From the NCBI GenBank assembly GCA_947683425.1, contig CANTUQ010000003.1:3720001-3784000 (forward strand): DNA of 64,000 nt, read 5' to 3'. Positions 45,324 to 57,140 of the stretch are shown here, in pieces. This stretch comes from Excoecaria cochinchinensis (taxonomy: Eukaryota > Streptophyta > Magnoliopsida > Malpighiales > Euphorbiaceae). Each line of letters begins with the position of its first letter. Position 1 is the stretch's first letter. Below the pieces are notes generated by a model, which saw only the letters and a list, made by a program, of their open reading frames with translations, did not search any database and had not been told where the DNA came from. Both the position numbers and the translations under genes were made by a program.

Positions 45324-47511
45324 CTACCCACATACCTCTTTCAAATATTCAACATAGGGCACCAGCCGCTCTTCTTTTACAGCCCACTCACCTCGAACCT
45401 GGTTAATCACCAAGGATGAGTCACCAAAGACTTCTACATTCTTTGCCCCCAATGCAGCTAAAGCTTCCAACCCGAAAGTGCATGCTTCATATTCGGCTTC
45501 ATTGTTGGTTGCTTTGTACCTCAGCTTCTTGGCTAGGGGGAGTTTCTCACTATCTGGGGTTGTCAAAATGATTCCGACTCCGGCCCCTCTGTTATTCACT
45601 GCCCTGTTGAAGTGTAACTGCCATCCTTGGACAGAAATCACGACTATGCTCTCATCCGAAAAGGTGAACTCGGGAGTGTCTCCTTGAATAGGATGCTCAG
45701 CAAGAAATTCAGCTACGGCTCGCCCCTTAATAGTTTTGCGAGTGATGTATTGCACATCGAACTCCTGTAGCAAGAGCAGCCACCTCCCCATCTTACCAAG
45801 CAAAGACAGCGCCTCCTGCAAATATCTTAACGGATTCTGCTTGGCCACTGCCTGAACTTTGTATGAATGAAAGTAATGTCTCAGCTTTTTTGACGCCCAA
45901 ATTACTGCGAGGCAGATTTTCTCTACTTCAGTATATTTTATTTCGTAAGCCAGGAACTTCTTGCTGAGGTAATAAATTGCGAATTCCACCCCAAATTCAT
46001 CCTCTTGAGCCATCATGGCACCCACAGAACTGCCCTCTACTGCCAGATATAGGATAAGCGGTTTGATCGGTTGCGGTGGCCTTAGCACTGGCGGATTCAA
46101 CAGATATTCCCTGATGCTGTCAAAGGCTTTCTGGCAGTCTTCGTTCCAGACCACAGGTTGATTCTTTCTAAGCAGTTTAAAAACAGGCTCGCATTTTGAA
46201 GTGAGCTTGGCAATGAATCGGCTGACATACTGCAGCTTGCCCAGGAAGCTCCTTACATCCTTTTCCTTTTGCAGCACGGGCATCTCTCTAATGGCCTTCA
46301 CCTTGTCTGGGTCAATTTCTATTCCCCTCTGGCTGATGACATGTCCCAATAGTTTTCCTGAAGTCACTCCAAAAATGCACTTCTTGGGGTTAAGCCGCAG
46401 ATTGTACTTATCAATCCTGGTGGAGAACTTCTCTAGAGCTTCGAAGTGTCCCTCTCGGGTGGCTGATTTGACCATCATGTCATCGACATACACCTCTACC
46501 TCCTTGTGGATCAGGTCGCTTAGAATCTTGGTCGCCATCCTCTGGTATGTGGCCCCTGCATTCTTCAGGCCGAAAGGCATAACCCGGTAGGCGTAGGTCC
46601 CCCATTCTATGATGAAAGCGGTTTTAACCCTGTCAGCTATTTTGTTCAGGATCTGGTTGTAGCCCACATAACCATCTCCAAAGCTGTACATCGCGCAGTT
46701 GGCGGCACTGTCTATCAACACATCGATATGGGGGAGTGGAAAATCATCTTTAGGGCAGGCCTTGTTCAGATCTCGATAATCCACGAACACCCTGACCTTC
46801 CCATTCTTCTTCACTACAGGGACTACATTGGCCAACCATGTAGGATACTGCACTTCAACAAGGAACTTGGCCTCAATCTGCTGCCGAATTTCCTCCTTGA
46901 CCTTGTCTGCCCATTCTGGCCTGAGCCTTCTCAACTTTTGTTTCACAGGCTTATAGTCTGGATAAGTCGGGATAGCATGTTCTGCTACGTCTCGATCGAT
47001 CCCTGGCATGTCCTCATAGGTCCAGGCAAAGACTTTTTCATGTTTTCTTATTATTCTCTCAAAATTTTTTCTCTCATCAGGAGTTATATTTGATGCTATT
47101 AGAATTTCTTTCGGATTTTCCGAGGTTCCAAGATTAAAAGGTGTTGTATCAGTGGAATCGATGTCAAAAATTGATGGAATATGATCATGTTCATGCATGT
47201 TGGAATCATTGGAAACATCGCACAAGTAAGAGAAATCATTTGCCTTATTAATAATATTATAATTGTCATTTACATCATAAAAAAGTTCTGGAATAAAAAG
47301 ACAGTCTAAGCTGGAGTCTTCTTCTGCCTCTCTAGAGGTTGATGCTGTTGCAGCTTGTTCATTGGCTTCCTGATTCGGCAGAGGCCCTTCAGGTATGTCC
47401 GAGGAAATCTTTAAATCCCCCATCTTCAGTTCTATTTCTGCCATCTTCTCTTTCCCTTTCAGCCTGGCAGCTAACATCTTCTCGGTGACAACCTCTTCAG
47501 GCTCGCATCTG
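45324..47511 (-). pseudogene. pol: Tat reverse transcriptase, RNase H and second (archaeal-type) RNase H
   Basis: A 717-codon open stretch from 47477, continuous with upstream codons to the solo LTR W at 47512. RT is at about residues 200-400 with FVDYRDLNKACPKDDFPLP and the YVDD box at 330-333. The first RNase H is at ~475-590 (LAVEGSSVGAMM, YYLSKKFL). The second, archaeal-type RNase H at ~615-717 has NNEAEYEA and FGDSSLVINQV. Two RNase H domains mark the Tat clade. In the second, the first catalytic Asp position reads Asn (LHFNRA, residue ~624), and the RT motif FGDGYVGYNQ departs from the usual form, so activity is doubtful. It ends at a TAG that seems to interrupt a longer polyprotein. 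Confidence 0.9.
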
Positions 47512-48116
47512 TGTCACACCCCAAATCAGGCCTGGTCGGAATCGGCACGTTAAGTCGGATATGTGAAGGGTATTTCGGTAAATTATGAATGAAGATTTTG
47601 GATAATTAGGATTTAATTGCAAGGTAATTATTAATTAAGTTAAGTGAGGGAAATGTTAGAGTGTGCTAGTTGTGTATGGAAGTAGGACATAAGTGGGTTA
47701 AGAGGTTTTATAGTGTGGTTTGTATGTATGGTGCCTAGGATGTAATAAGTGATTTATTGGAGATGATTAGGTGTGAGTGGAGTTTGGTGCCTTGAAGATC
47801 TTTTATTCAAGAAATGCTAGTATGTGGATGGTATATGGTGCAAGGAGTGGTTAAGTCAAAGGTTGGGTTTAAGGACCTATGGTAAAGTGACATGTGTATG
47901 GATTGTTGGGGGCAATTAATGTGATTGAGAGAGAGAGAAAGAGAGGATAGAAGGGAAGGGGCAACTTCCCGTGGAAGCCATTTTGAAGTGCCCTTTTCCT
48001 CTTCTCACGTCCTCTCTCTTCCCCCTCTCATTCCCATTTTTCTGCTCCCTCTTCCTTTGCATGTGGGTATTCTACCATCTTTGAGCTAGGGTTTGAGTTG
48101 TGAAGGATGCTAAGAG

Positions 48117-48230
48117 GTAAGTGCTTAAGTTTGAATTGGGTTTCTCCATCCTCTTTTTGTTCTTAGAATTCTGGTTTTGAAGTTTGAGCTTATAGTTTGA
48201 TTTATGTGTTCTTGGTTGGGTTTGTGCAAG
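48117..48230 (+). other. Candidate intron in LTR W
   Basis: AAGAG|GTAAGTG ... TTTGTGCAAG|CTTTGG, 114 bases, T-rich. Position and the downstream phrase match those of the Y-family candidate introns. Confidence 0.4.
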
Positions 48231-48892
48231 CTTTGGGTGGCAAGAAGAAGAATAAAGGCAAAGAGAAGATTGAAGAGTGAAGATCAGCTGGGTTGTACTT
48301 CAAAGAGGTTTGGGAGTTTGATTTCTGCATTTGAGTTTAATTTGTCTTCGCCTAAATCTCCTTGGATCATGAGTTTGTGTTGTGCTTATTTTTCAGAAAT
48401 TTGAGTTCTTTGATATGATTTTATGCATGTATTAGTTTGGGTAAATGTGTTAGTAATCCATGTTATTGATTGAGATGAATGTATATGAGGGTTGGCTTTG
48501 AAATGCATGAGTTTTGGCAATTCTGTTCCGTTTTTATTTGACCCCCGTATATTGTTTTTGTCATAAGTAGAGTTTTAGACATCTAAATCATGTGATTCTT
48601 ACGCCATTAGAACCATGACTTCCGTTCCTTTAAAAGTTGTAGCAATAGCCTTGGGCAAATTCTTGCTTAAGACCCTGAAATTTGGATAAAACCGTAGTGT
48701 CTCTTTTTGTGTCGGGTTGTTTGACCAGTATGGGTTGTGAAGAGCATATCTGGAGTTCTAGATGTCATTATGATCTTAAATTTGTTTCATTTGAACGTTA
48801 ACATCCTAGGGAACATTTGAGGTTTAGAGATTGGTTTAGGCAACACAAGTCTGGGGCGTAAAGCAGTTTTTGTTGGTGCCTGAGGTGTGCCT

Positions 48893-49720
48893 CTGTCGCG
48901 ATCGCAACAGGGTCGCGACCTCGCGACAGAAAAACTTGTATTAGCCTTTATTTCTTCATTTTTGAGCCCTTGGTTGGCTCGGTTCCATCCCCTACCTCCC
49001 CCTCAGCTTAGTATGCATGTTTAGGGTAATTAAATGGCTATATAAGTAATTGTCTTAGGGAAACTTATGAGTATGACTAAGATTGGTGATCTAGCTAGTA
49101 AATAACAATAGATATAACTCCGTGAAGGTTGGTTTATGGATGAGTGTTGATATGTGTCGATCTCATGAGTAACCTAGGCATGTTGTACCGTATATATGAA
49201 TGCATAACATGGGTGCGTTTGTGATGAATGACGAATAGGGTTGATATTATAGATTGCGTAAATGGATATTGTTAGTGGCATGATTTATTTGGAATTCTTG
49301 GTATGGATATTGTGTTTTATGTTGATAATGATGTGTGGCTTGCTGGAGACGAGGTAAGTGAATACTTTGATGTTGGTTTGAGTTTTGGGTATGGTGAAGA
49401 GGGAATTTTCTGCAGATTTCTGGGCAAGGGTTGAAATTCACGACTCTGTCGCGAGCGCGACATCGTCGCGAGGTCGCGACAGAGCCCGGTGAAAGCAGCC
49501 CTCGCATGCATTCGAGCTCTCCGCCGAGCCGTGTAGCAGAGCCTCTGTCACGAGCGCAACAGAGAGCTCGGTTGCCGAATTGTTTGGGTTGGCAGCTCAC
49601 CATCGCGAGCGCGACAGCGAGATGCCCTAGTTCCCTCGCGAGATCGCGAAAGTTGCCATGATCGCGACCAGGGGCAAGTTGCCTCTGTCGCGAGCGCGAC
49701 ATCCGTCGTGATCGCGACAC
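48893..49720. repeat. Palindromes GTCGCGA-N-TCGCGAC (module A), family W
   Basis: GTCGCGAGCGCGAC (49448-49461), GTCGCGAGGTCGCGAC (49465-49480) and at least five further variants to 49720, with an early pair at 48893-48930. C-to-T changes at CG and CHG sites account for much of the variation. Confidence 0.75.
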
Positions 49721-49925
49721 TCCCTGTTTTTCCAAATTGAGTTTTCTTTTGTGATGCCAATGTGTGAATTCCGAACTTGTGATGCCTTTAGGTTTATACA
49801 TGAACTATTTTATGAAGTATATTAATATAATTGGATGTATTATGCATGGATAATGTTATTAATTATATGACTGTGGTATATTAAATTATGTGCCATGATG
49901 TGAGGCATGATGTGTATTATGCATG

Positions 49926-50232
49926 ACCTGCGAAATTCAGTCTAGTGGATAGTTAGGCATGCCTAATAGAGTCTCTTAGCTGCAGCGCCCTTTGAATGTT
50001 TGGACCCTGATCAGGTCCCCCGTTTGGTTCCTCGCGAACCCTCTATGTGCTCGGATCTTCGCGATCCTTTTTAATGTGTTTGGATCTTGTTTAAGATCCC
50101 CTTCAGAAAAATGTTTTGAGAAAAATTATATGATAGAATTCGATTCGCACCCGTAAGGTGGAGATAGAATTCGATTCGCACCCGTAAGGTGGTGATAGTA
50201 TACTCGTTATCCACTATTTTGAGTCAGCAGGT
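49926..50232 (+). other. Multi-hairpin block (module B), family W
   Basis: The outer stem pairs ACCTGC...TAGTGGATA with TATCCACTA...GCAGGT. Enclosed are TTAGGCATGCCTAA, GGACCCTGATCAGGTCC, GGTTCCTCGCGAACC, GGATCTTCGCGATCC, GGATCTTGTTTAAGATCC and two copies of CACCCGTAAGGTG. Confidence 0.75.
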
Positions 50233-51162
50233 ATTCTGTTCGCTTTGTCTGATATGAATATGAAAATATGATAACCGTTTGGGTAAGATTTCAGTAATGT
50301 GAATCAGCTATCTTTCTGAATGTGATCATGAAAGTTTGAGTGGACTGAATGTGACTCAAGTATGTATTTGTATATGCTTTTCCGCCTATATTGTATTGTG
50401 AATGGATTTAATTGATCAGTTGGGAAGGTAAGCATGCGAGTTAATATGTATAAGTACATTGGCTTGCATCATTGAATACTTTGGTTAAATGTGTGAACGA
50501 GTAATTGTTCTATTGTGATGCAATTCATGTGGATCGACGTCTGATAAGTGCATGTGCCATAACGTAATGATATGCTATATGTTCCTTTGAACTCAATTAT
50601 CGCAGTGTTTTTGGTATGTTGTTGTGTGTTTGCAATTCATGACATGATATTGTATGAATTAGAGTTGCGCAATGGAAGTGTGGTGGTTTGATGCTATACA
50701 CTGGGTTTTATTTAGTATATGCGTCTTGTGGCATGATAAAGTATGATTTAGTACCTCTTAATGGTGCATGATGGTTGGGTGTAGTATTGCTTGGTATTTG
50801 TGTTGCATGTGAACGGGTTCCGTTAAGGTAAGGGTACCTTGGTATGATATTTGCATGTGTAATTTCATGAGATTATGCATGGTGAAGTGTTACTATCTGA
50901 TACCACGGTGAACCAGTAAGTATAATGCATGTGATATTGTATGTAGTTCTGCATGATGATATTTGTACTATGTATGGCACTGCTTTTACTTTGGCTTATT
51001 TTAATATAAGTATATGGATATGAATGTGGGTTCTCGAATGAATGCCTTTATTATGCAAGTCTGTTTATATATGTGCTTTGAATATCCGCATTTGCCATTT
51101 GAATGTGTTATGCCTTGGCGACCATTATGAATGGCCGTCCATTTTCTGGTGTGTTCTCCCCA

Positions 51163-51180
51163 CTAAGCGTTATCGCTTAG
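51163..51180 (+). other. CTAAGCGTTATCGCTTAG dyad (module C), family W
   Basis: A perfect 18-base palindrome preceded by CCCCA and followed by CACGGG. Equivalent sites: Y' 11519-11536, Z 14125-14141, Y 16946-16963 and 17740-17757, V 23519-23537 and 51803-51821, gag-only element 34616-34633 plus copies at +4000 and +8000. Confidence 0.85.
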
Positions 51181-52719
51181 CACGGGCTCTCTTCCCGTGC
51201 AGGTGGCAGGTTTGGTTCGGTTCGAGTCGAGCATCTGCAAGGTCGGCCACATAGGAGTTAGCAGTGTTTTGTTATTTTGTTTTAGTTTCTGTATTTCGGA
51301 TTCTGTAATCTTGTAAAAGCCTATTTTTTATGTATTTATATGTATGAATATAGAGATTATATTTGGGTAATGTAAACGTTAATAAGTTTTTATGTTAAGT
51401 TATTCCTTTGTTTTATTATTCGCTTTATGCTTTCGCTTAGTGCCTGCGTGTGTGTGAGTTATTGCATGATCAGTCTGTGCCCGCAATGTAACACCCCCTA
51501 ACCACCTGTAGAGATTCACTATAATGGCTATGGAGTGTTACAACACAACCACATGCGCATCAAACAGTTTTACAAACAAAGTTCAGGTTAAACAAATTTC
51601 TTACAAAAGATATATATATAGGTCTGAAATTCCATGCATAATATTATAATGTTTTACAATAGTTTCGCTTTACAAATACAACTCTTACATTTATTACAAA
51701 ATGACCTATAACTATAACGATTCCTATGTGTTGGCTGTTGGTGATGCAGAACCATCTTCACATAAACTATCCTCAGATACCTGCATGGACAAAACATCCA
51801 TGCTAAGCGATAATCGCTTAGTGGGGATCAACAAAAGATGGATAAACACTCATGGTGTTTACTAATATCAATCACATACCCAAGCAATATTCACATATAC
51901 ATATAGTTCATTTTAACAACATCAATGGCACACTCATCAGGAATTACTCATAAGTAACCATCCAAATTCTCACACAAATATTTGTTTGCTTAATATGGTA
52001 TTTACTCAGTTATTCATTTGGATTATATAAGTCTTAATATTACTAGAATCGCACACTTATATACAGCTTTATAATTACCTATGAGTATACATATAAATAT
52101 AAACATATGTACATCAATTAGCCATTAGCACTCACCAATGTGAGAACATCTTCAGCATGATACAAATATAAACCCAAACCATGCATACCTTTATTCAACT
52201 TCTAATAGTACCACATACACATTAATTAATGTAAAGCTTACTGTTATTTACTTGTGATTTGAACATAGCATTCAAGATACCATATATTATACTCATAATG
52301 TATTAGCTTACATTATACAATATCAGTTATCAACACCAACAGCCATATAATACCAATCCCCATCAATTACAATCACAAACCATATAGTACATGACATTTA
52401 TAGCAGGTTAAGGTACATAACAACTTGCAGGCTTTTTATGCAGATTATTCATATACTCTTATATCAATAAGCATATTGCATTGCTAAAATCAATGGATAT
52501 GCACTTAATCATATTCCGGCATTCTCTTAATGTTATTTCAGCAATTTATAGCTTGATTTATACAAATACTCATGCACATACACATATATTCTTCCTAATG
52601 AGTCATACGTGTATAACTGTATCGCATGACAATTATAACATATCACATTCACATTCTCACTAGTATAATACTCAGCTCATGGTCACAATATCATTATTAT
52701 TGTTATTATCACATGCTTC

Positions 52720-52989
52720 GCCTGCAACTCAATGACGCGGATAACGGGTATCGCATCGGTACCTCTCAGGTACCAGTAATCTCATCGAGACTACATTTTC
52801 ACATTAGCACCTTCTGGTGCTTCACATCACATTAGTACCTTCTGGTACTTCACATTATTCCACATATAATAAAATCCAGCAAGGATTATTCGCATTGTGA
52901 TTCCCATGGAATCAGACACATTTAACGCATGGGGCTGCAGCACTTGACCCTATAGGCATGCCTAACTATCCACTACTTGACTCGCAGGC
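52720..52989 (-). other. Multi-hairpin block (module B), second V copy
   Basis: Reverse complement of the block at 22351-22620; the outer stem GCCTGCAACTCAA...GGATAA and all inner hairpins are retained. Confidence 0.75.
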
Positions 52990-53320
52990 TTAAGTTGTTA
53001 AACATGTTTTTCAGTTCACATTGATCACTTTTCATATCTCGTACATATCTCGTATGTTGATAGTTAACATCACATTCGCTTTACACATTCACATTAGCAC
53101 ATAGCTAAACATTTTACTTGCATACTCAATATGCTTCCAAACTCATTCTTCATAGTTAATAATCACATATTTGATTGCATTCAAGAATCATCATGTAATA
53201 TGCAATTGTACATTACCTATTACACACATAATACTTACTCATATTGTTCTTAATTTCAGCTCAAAGCCTTGCTATTTGGAAGGCCAAACACATTAGAGTT
53301 ATATTGCCAAAACAGGGTAG

Positions 53321-53648
53321 GTCACGGTCACAATGAATTTCATTGTCACCGTGACATGTTGAAGTTCAAAACAGAATGCAAACTGGGGGCAAGTCACGGT
53401 CACAATGAATTTCAGTGTCACCGTTACATGTTCCCAATTCTCGGCAGAATGCAACTTGAGGGTATGTCACGGTCACAATGAATTCCATTGTCACCGTGAC
53501 ATATTCTCACTTTGCAAAACAGAATGCTCCCTTGGGTACCTCACGGTCACAATGAAGTTCATTGTCACCGTGACATACCAAAATCCATTAGGCAGAATTG
53601 AACTCAAGCATACCTCACGGTCACAATGAATTTCATTGTCACCGTGAC
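53321..53648 (-). repeat. Five phased hairpins (module A), second V copy
   Basis: Palindromes starting at about 53321, 53393, 53466, 53540 and 53614, again 72-74 bases apart. One arm mismatch (ATTTCAGTG at 53411) is not compensated. Confidence 0.9.
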
Positions 53649-54977
53649 CACACTAGCACAGCTGTGCTTTTCAGTTCAATTCTTCCTTCTCATTTAGACT
53701 TCAAATCTCATTCTCACGTTTGGCAATCAACCCAAATACATCATCCACTTATTCAATTAGCACATACTTGATTTCCCTTCTTGACATTGGCATTCATTTA
53801 TAACACAAATCATAATCATATTCATTACACACATAGTATACATATTTGCATTCAAAACTATAGCATTCGCATTCATGATTTATCATATTCGCATTCATGA
53901 TTATTCGCATTCGCACTCATGGTGATACGCATTCTCATTCATGGTTCACCATCCATAGATTATACATTGCTCCCATATAATTTTACACATTAACATACAT
54001 GATTCATCATGCTTAAAAGACTCATAACTCATACATATTTATATGCATTAGCATACATAGTTCATCATGCTTAAAATACTTATAACTCATACATATTTAT
54101 ATGTATTAGCATACATAGTTCATCATGCTTAAAATACTCATTTTATAATGATAATTATGCATTGGACAAGTCATGGGAACTCGTGGTGAAGTTCGGGTGC
54201 ATTTCGGGAAGAAAAATACCCTAAATAGACAAAACAGGGAGGGGTCACGGTGGCAATGGATTGGTTGTGACCGTGACATACTAATTTAAGCAAAACAGAA
54301 GCTAACTTTCAACACTGGTTCACACCACAATTTTGTACAGTGAAAACGGATGTCTTACACTCAATTTTAGGCAAGGGTATCTTCTTAACATTTCTTCATC
54401 TATGTCTTATCTTTCAAATGGGACAATTTTCAGGTCAATTGAATTTATAATGAAGGAGTTATGGTCAAAATAACACAACTGGTTCCAGAAACCCTCCTAC
54501 AGAATTTTATCTACGGTTATTGTCAATTTTGAAGACCTTAGAGTCCTCAAATCGACAGAGCTATTTCTAGGACATTTAAAGACACGGATCATATGGTTCT
54601 AATCCAATTGGTCTCACCCATTTTGGAATTGTAAAACTAAACTTACACTATAAACAAATCACGGGGGTCAGTATAGGCTTCAAAGACAGATTAACACAAT
54701 CAATAGTTAGAGCTGATTCACATATTGTGCTAATTCCATGGTTCAATACTCATCTCATATCAATACACATTCAAATACACTTCTACCAAAGTTCATAATC
54801 ATGCTCAATTTCTAGAAATCACATATTCAATATCAATAACACATTTAAGCTAAACAGCCATCACATACACTTGAGCAAAATTAACACATAACACATATAT
54901 ATCCCAAACCTCTTGGAGCACTCCTTCCTTTACTCTTCTATATCTCTTTCTCTTTCCCCTTTCCAGCTCTACTTGGC

Positions 54978-55091
54978 CTTTCAACTCAAATGCATATATA
55001 ACACATACAAATTCATGAGGCTATACCCATATTTTAACCATCAAAATCAGAATTAGAAGAAGATGGAGGAGATACACTACATACTACATAC
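54978..55091 (-). other. Segment with GT-AG ends absent from sister LTR
   Basis: On the minus strand AAAG|GTATGT ... GAAAG|GCC, 114 bases. The plus-strand V copy reads straight through at 20214/20215. Either a spliced-out intron or a deletion between the 6-base repeats GAAAGG. Confidence 0.6.
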
Positions 55092-55756
55092 CTTTCTAGT
55101 CAATACCCTTCTTCTCAACTATCACTATCCACCCTTTGGACTCCACGACCAAAGAACAATTAAAAGAGAGAGACAAAAGGAAGGTATTTGAGAGAGAGGG
55201 CCGGATCAAGGGATCTAAATGGCTGAATCAAGGAACAAAAGACAGGTTTACTCACTAATCCACCTCATGCTTGCATGTAAGTGTGAGGTGTCAAGTTCTC
55301 ACTCTCCCTACACAAGGTGGCTGGCTTACACACTAACACATGGAGTCCACTAACATACAGCTGATCCCACTAACTTTTGATTAACTTCATTAACAGCCAT
55401 TACACTAATTAATCTTCATTTACTAGTTAATCATGCAAAGTGCAATTCAGCCACTACAATACTTTATTTTTCTTCAATTAAGTCCCTCATTCCACTTTTT
55501 CACTTAGGTCCAATTCTGTAAACCCTAATTATCATGCACACTATTACACTAATGACACTCAATTCTTCTAGGGTTATTTTTGGGGTGTTACACGCAAGGT
55601 AAGTCAAGTTTTTTAATTACCCCGTATTTTCGTATGTATGTTATGTATGAATATATGCTTCCGCGTTGTGCATGTGCATATCTTTGTGAGTGAGCACAGG
55701 TAGCGCACCAGCCGGCGTCCTTCCAACGGGGGCGACGGTGGGGGCGTTACAATCTG

Positions 55757-56299
55757 TCCCAAGTAATACCATGAGTCATGACCTCTTCATCCTAGAAGTT
55801 CTCGGCGGTCTTGATAACCCCGATCCCAGTTAAATACATCATTAAAGATCTCAAATCCGGGGACAATTCTCCCCTTCAACCATTGCGGCTCATCTTCACC
55901 AGTATAAGCGCACACTAAGGATGCTGGTACAAAGCTTTCTGAAATATGAGGGATCTTATCCATCGCCTTCTTCTTACCAAAACCGCCTCTGTACCCCAGA
56001 CCCTTTCGATTCTTCTGACCTCGAGTGGTGATCATAGTCTGCAGCCCTTGAGAGTTTCTACCCAAACCAGCCCCAGGGAGATAGTGCATCTTTTTCATCA
56101 TATTAACCACAGCTGGGTTATCCACTGACCCATGCTTTCCTCTTATCATGGACACGTGGAAGCCACTAAATGGCTGATTAGCAATTTCAAGCGCTGAAAC
56201 CTGATTCTCCCTGGCTACCTTGATAGTCACCACCTCCCCTTCATGTGGGAACTTTATCATTTGATGCAGCGTGGATGGCACTCCTCCTAACTTGTGAAA
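55757..56299 (-). pseudogene. Tat G-patch region after protease
   Basis: Open from the protease join to a stop at 55787. It contains MKKMHYLPGAGLGRNSQG, a G-patch (Gly-rich RNA-binding) motif that Tat-clade elements carry between protease and RT, and then GQKNRKGLGYRGGFGKKK. Near 55800 the reading moves to another frame with a TAG before solo LTR W, so the link to RT is broken by a frameshift as well as by the insertion. Confidence 0.75.
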
Positions 56300-57140
56300 C
56301 TAGGGTCTCCCGAGCAGCGCTGAGAAGTTCGTTGGGATGGGCAGAACCACAAATTCTACTTCCACCTCAATGGGTCCTGTCTTGACCAGGGTCTTGAATG
56401 TTCCCGAGGCTTGCCTCCTTGAATTATCATAGGCTACGATAGTCAGATCTGATCCACTGAGCATATCCTCACTCAGACCAAAAGCCTGGAGAGCTATCAG
56501 AGGGCACACATTGATAGAAGACCCGTCGTCCACCATAACGCAAGCAATGTGCTTATCGTTAATTTGTGCTTTGATGTACAGGGGTCGGTTATGATTGCGG
56601 CCTTCGACCGGTTGGTCGGCATCAGAAAAAATCAATCTCTCCTCCAATCCTCCTTTAACTAGACCCAAAAGCTCTGATGGGGAAATTGTGGTGGTAACAG
56701 TGGTCTCAACCAAAGCCTCTACTACTTTCTGCCTATGAGAAGGGGACTGTCTTAAGAGATCCCAGATGGATATCTGGGCTGTAGTTTTCTTTAACTGCTT
56801 GACAATCTGGTTCTCCTCTGGCTCTTTTTCTATTGATGGCTGCACTGGCTCAGGTAGCCTTGTAATCTCAGGGACACTCTCCCACTTCTTGTTACAGCCC
56901 CTACCTCTTCTTCATCCTCATCAAATCTCCACAAATCAGGGTTCATCTCTCTCTTCTCTTCGGTCTCTTCATCGCTCTCGCTGCTTGACCAACAATCAAG
57001 GGTCGCCACGACTGCTCTCTCCCTTTTATCCGCGGAACAAGCAACAGCAATACTCTCGCTCCCATATAAATCTTGCAGCACGTACCACTCTAGCAGGCTG
57101 GATCCGATCATAAACACTGGTGGTGGCACGGCGTTGTAAC
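56300..57140 (-). pseudogene. Tat aspartic protease region
   Basis: VMVDDGSSINVCP holds the retroviral-type aspartic protease active site (D-x-G), followed by a hydrophobic LPIPTNFSALLGRP flap end. The upstream part (57129-56880) is Ser/Asp/Glu-rich with GAVTRSGRV, a usual start of the protease segment. A one-base frameshift lies near 56875, between the acidic part and the protease, and a TAG after LLGRP (56300) that looks like a lost Trp codon. Not functional as it stands. Confidence 0.8.

Larger units (their letters stand above)
51487..55592 (-). mobile_element. Solo LTR, gypsy family V, second copy
   Basis: TGTAACACCCCC...GGGTGTTACA with the TSD CGCAA (51482-51486, 55593-55597), inserted near the 3' end of LTR W. 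It is the reverse-strand sister of 19773-23853. It keeps five ~34-base hairpins (53321-53648), the hairpin block (52720-52989) and the dyad (51803-51821). It has fewer 58-bp repeats and an extra 114 bases at 54978-55091 with GT..AG ends. Confidence 0.9.
47512..55751 (+). mobile_element. Solo LTR, gypsy family W, with nested LTR V
   Basis: It runs from TGTCACACCCC to GGGGGCGTTACA with the TSD ATCTG (47507-47511, 55752-55756). Without the nested V it is ~4.13 kb and non-coding. In order it has a candidate intron (48117-48230), the block 'taagtagagttttagac' shared with Y, palindromes GTCGCGATCGCAAC (48895) and GTCGCGAGCGCGAC (49448-49720), hairpin block (49926-50232) and the CTAAGCGTTATCGCTTAG dyad (51163-51180). 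It is inserted between the G-patch and RT of the Tat element. Confidence 0.9.

Noticed and set aside
46201..47093. Plus-strand open frames opposite pol (129 and 121 codons)
   Set aside because: They are antisense shadows of the RT ORF without any recognisable domain.
51163..51180. tRNA-like or riboswitch element at the CTAAGCG dyad
   Set aside because: It is a single palindrome without tRNA arms or promoter boxes.
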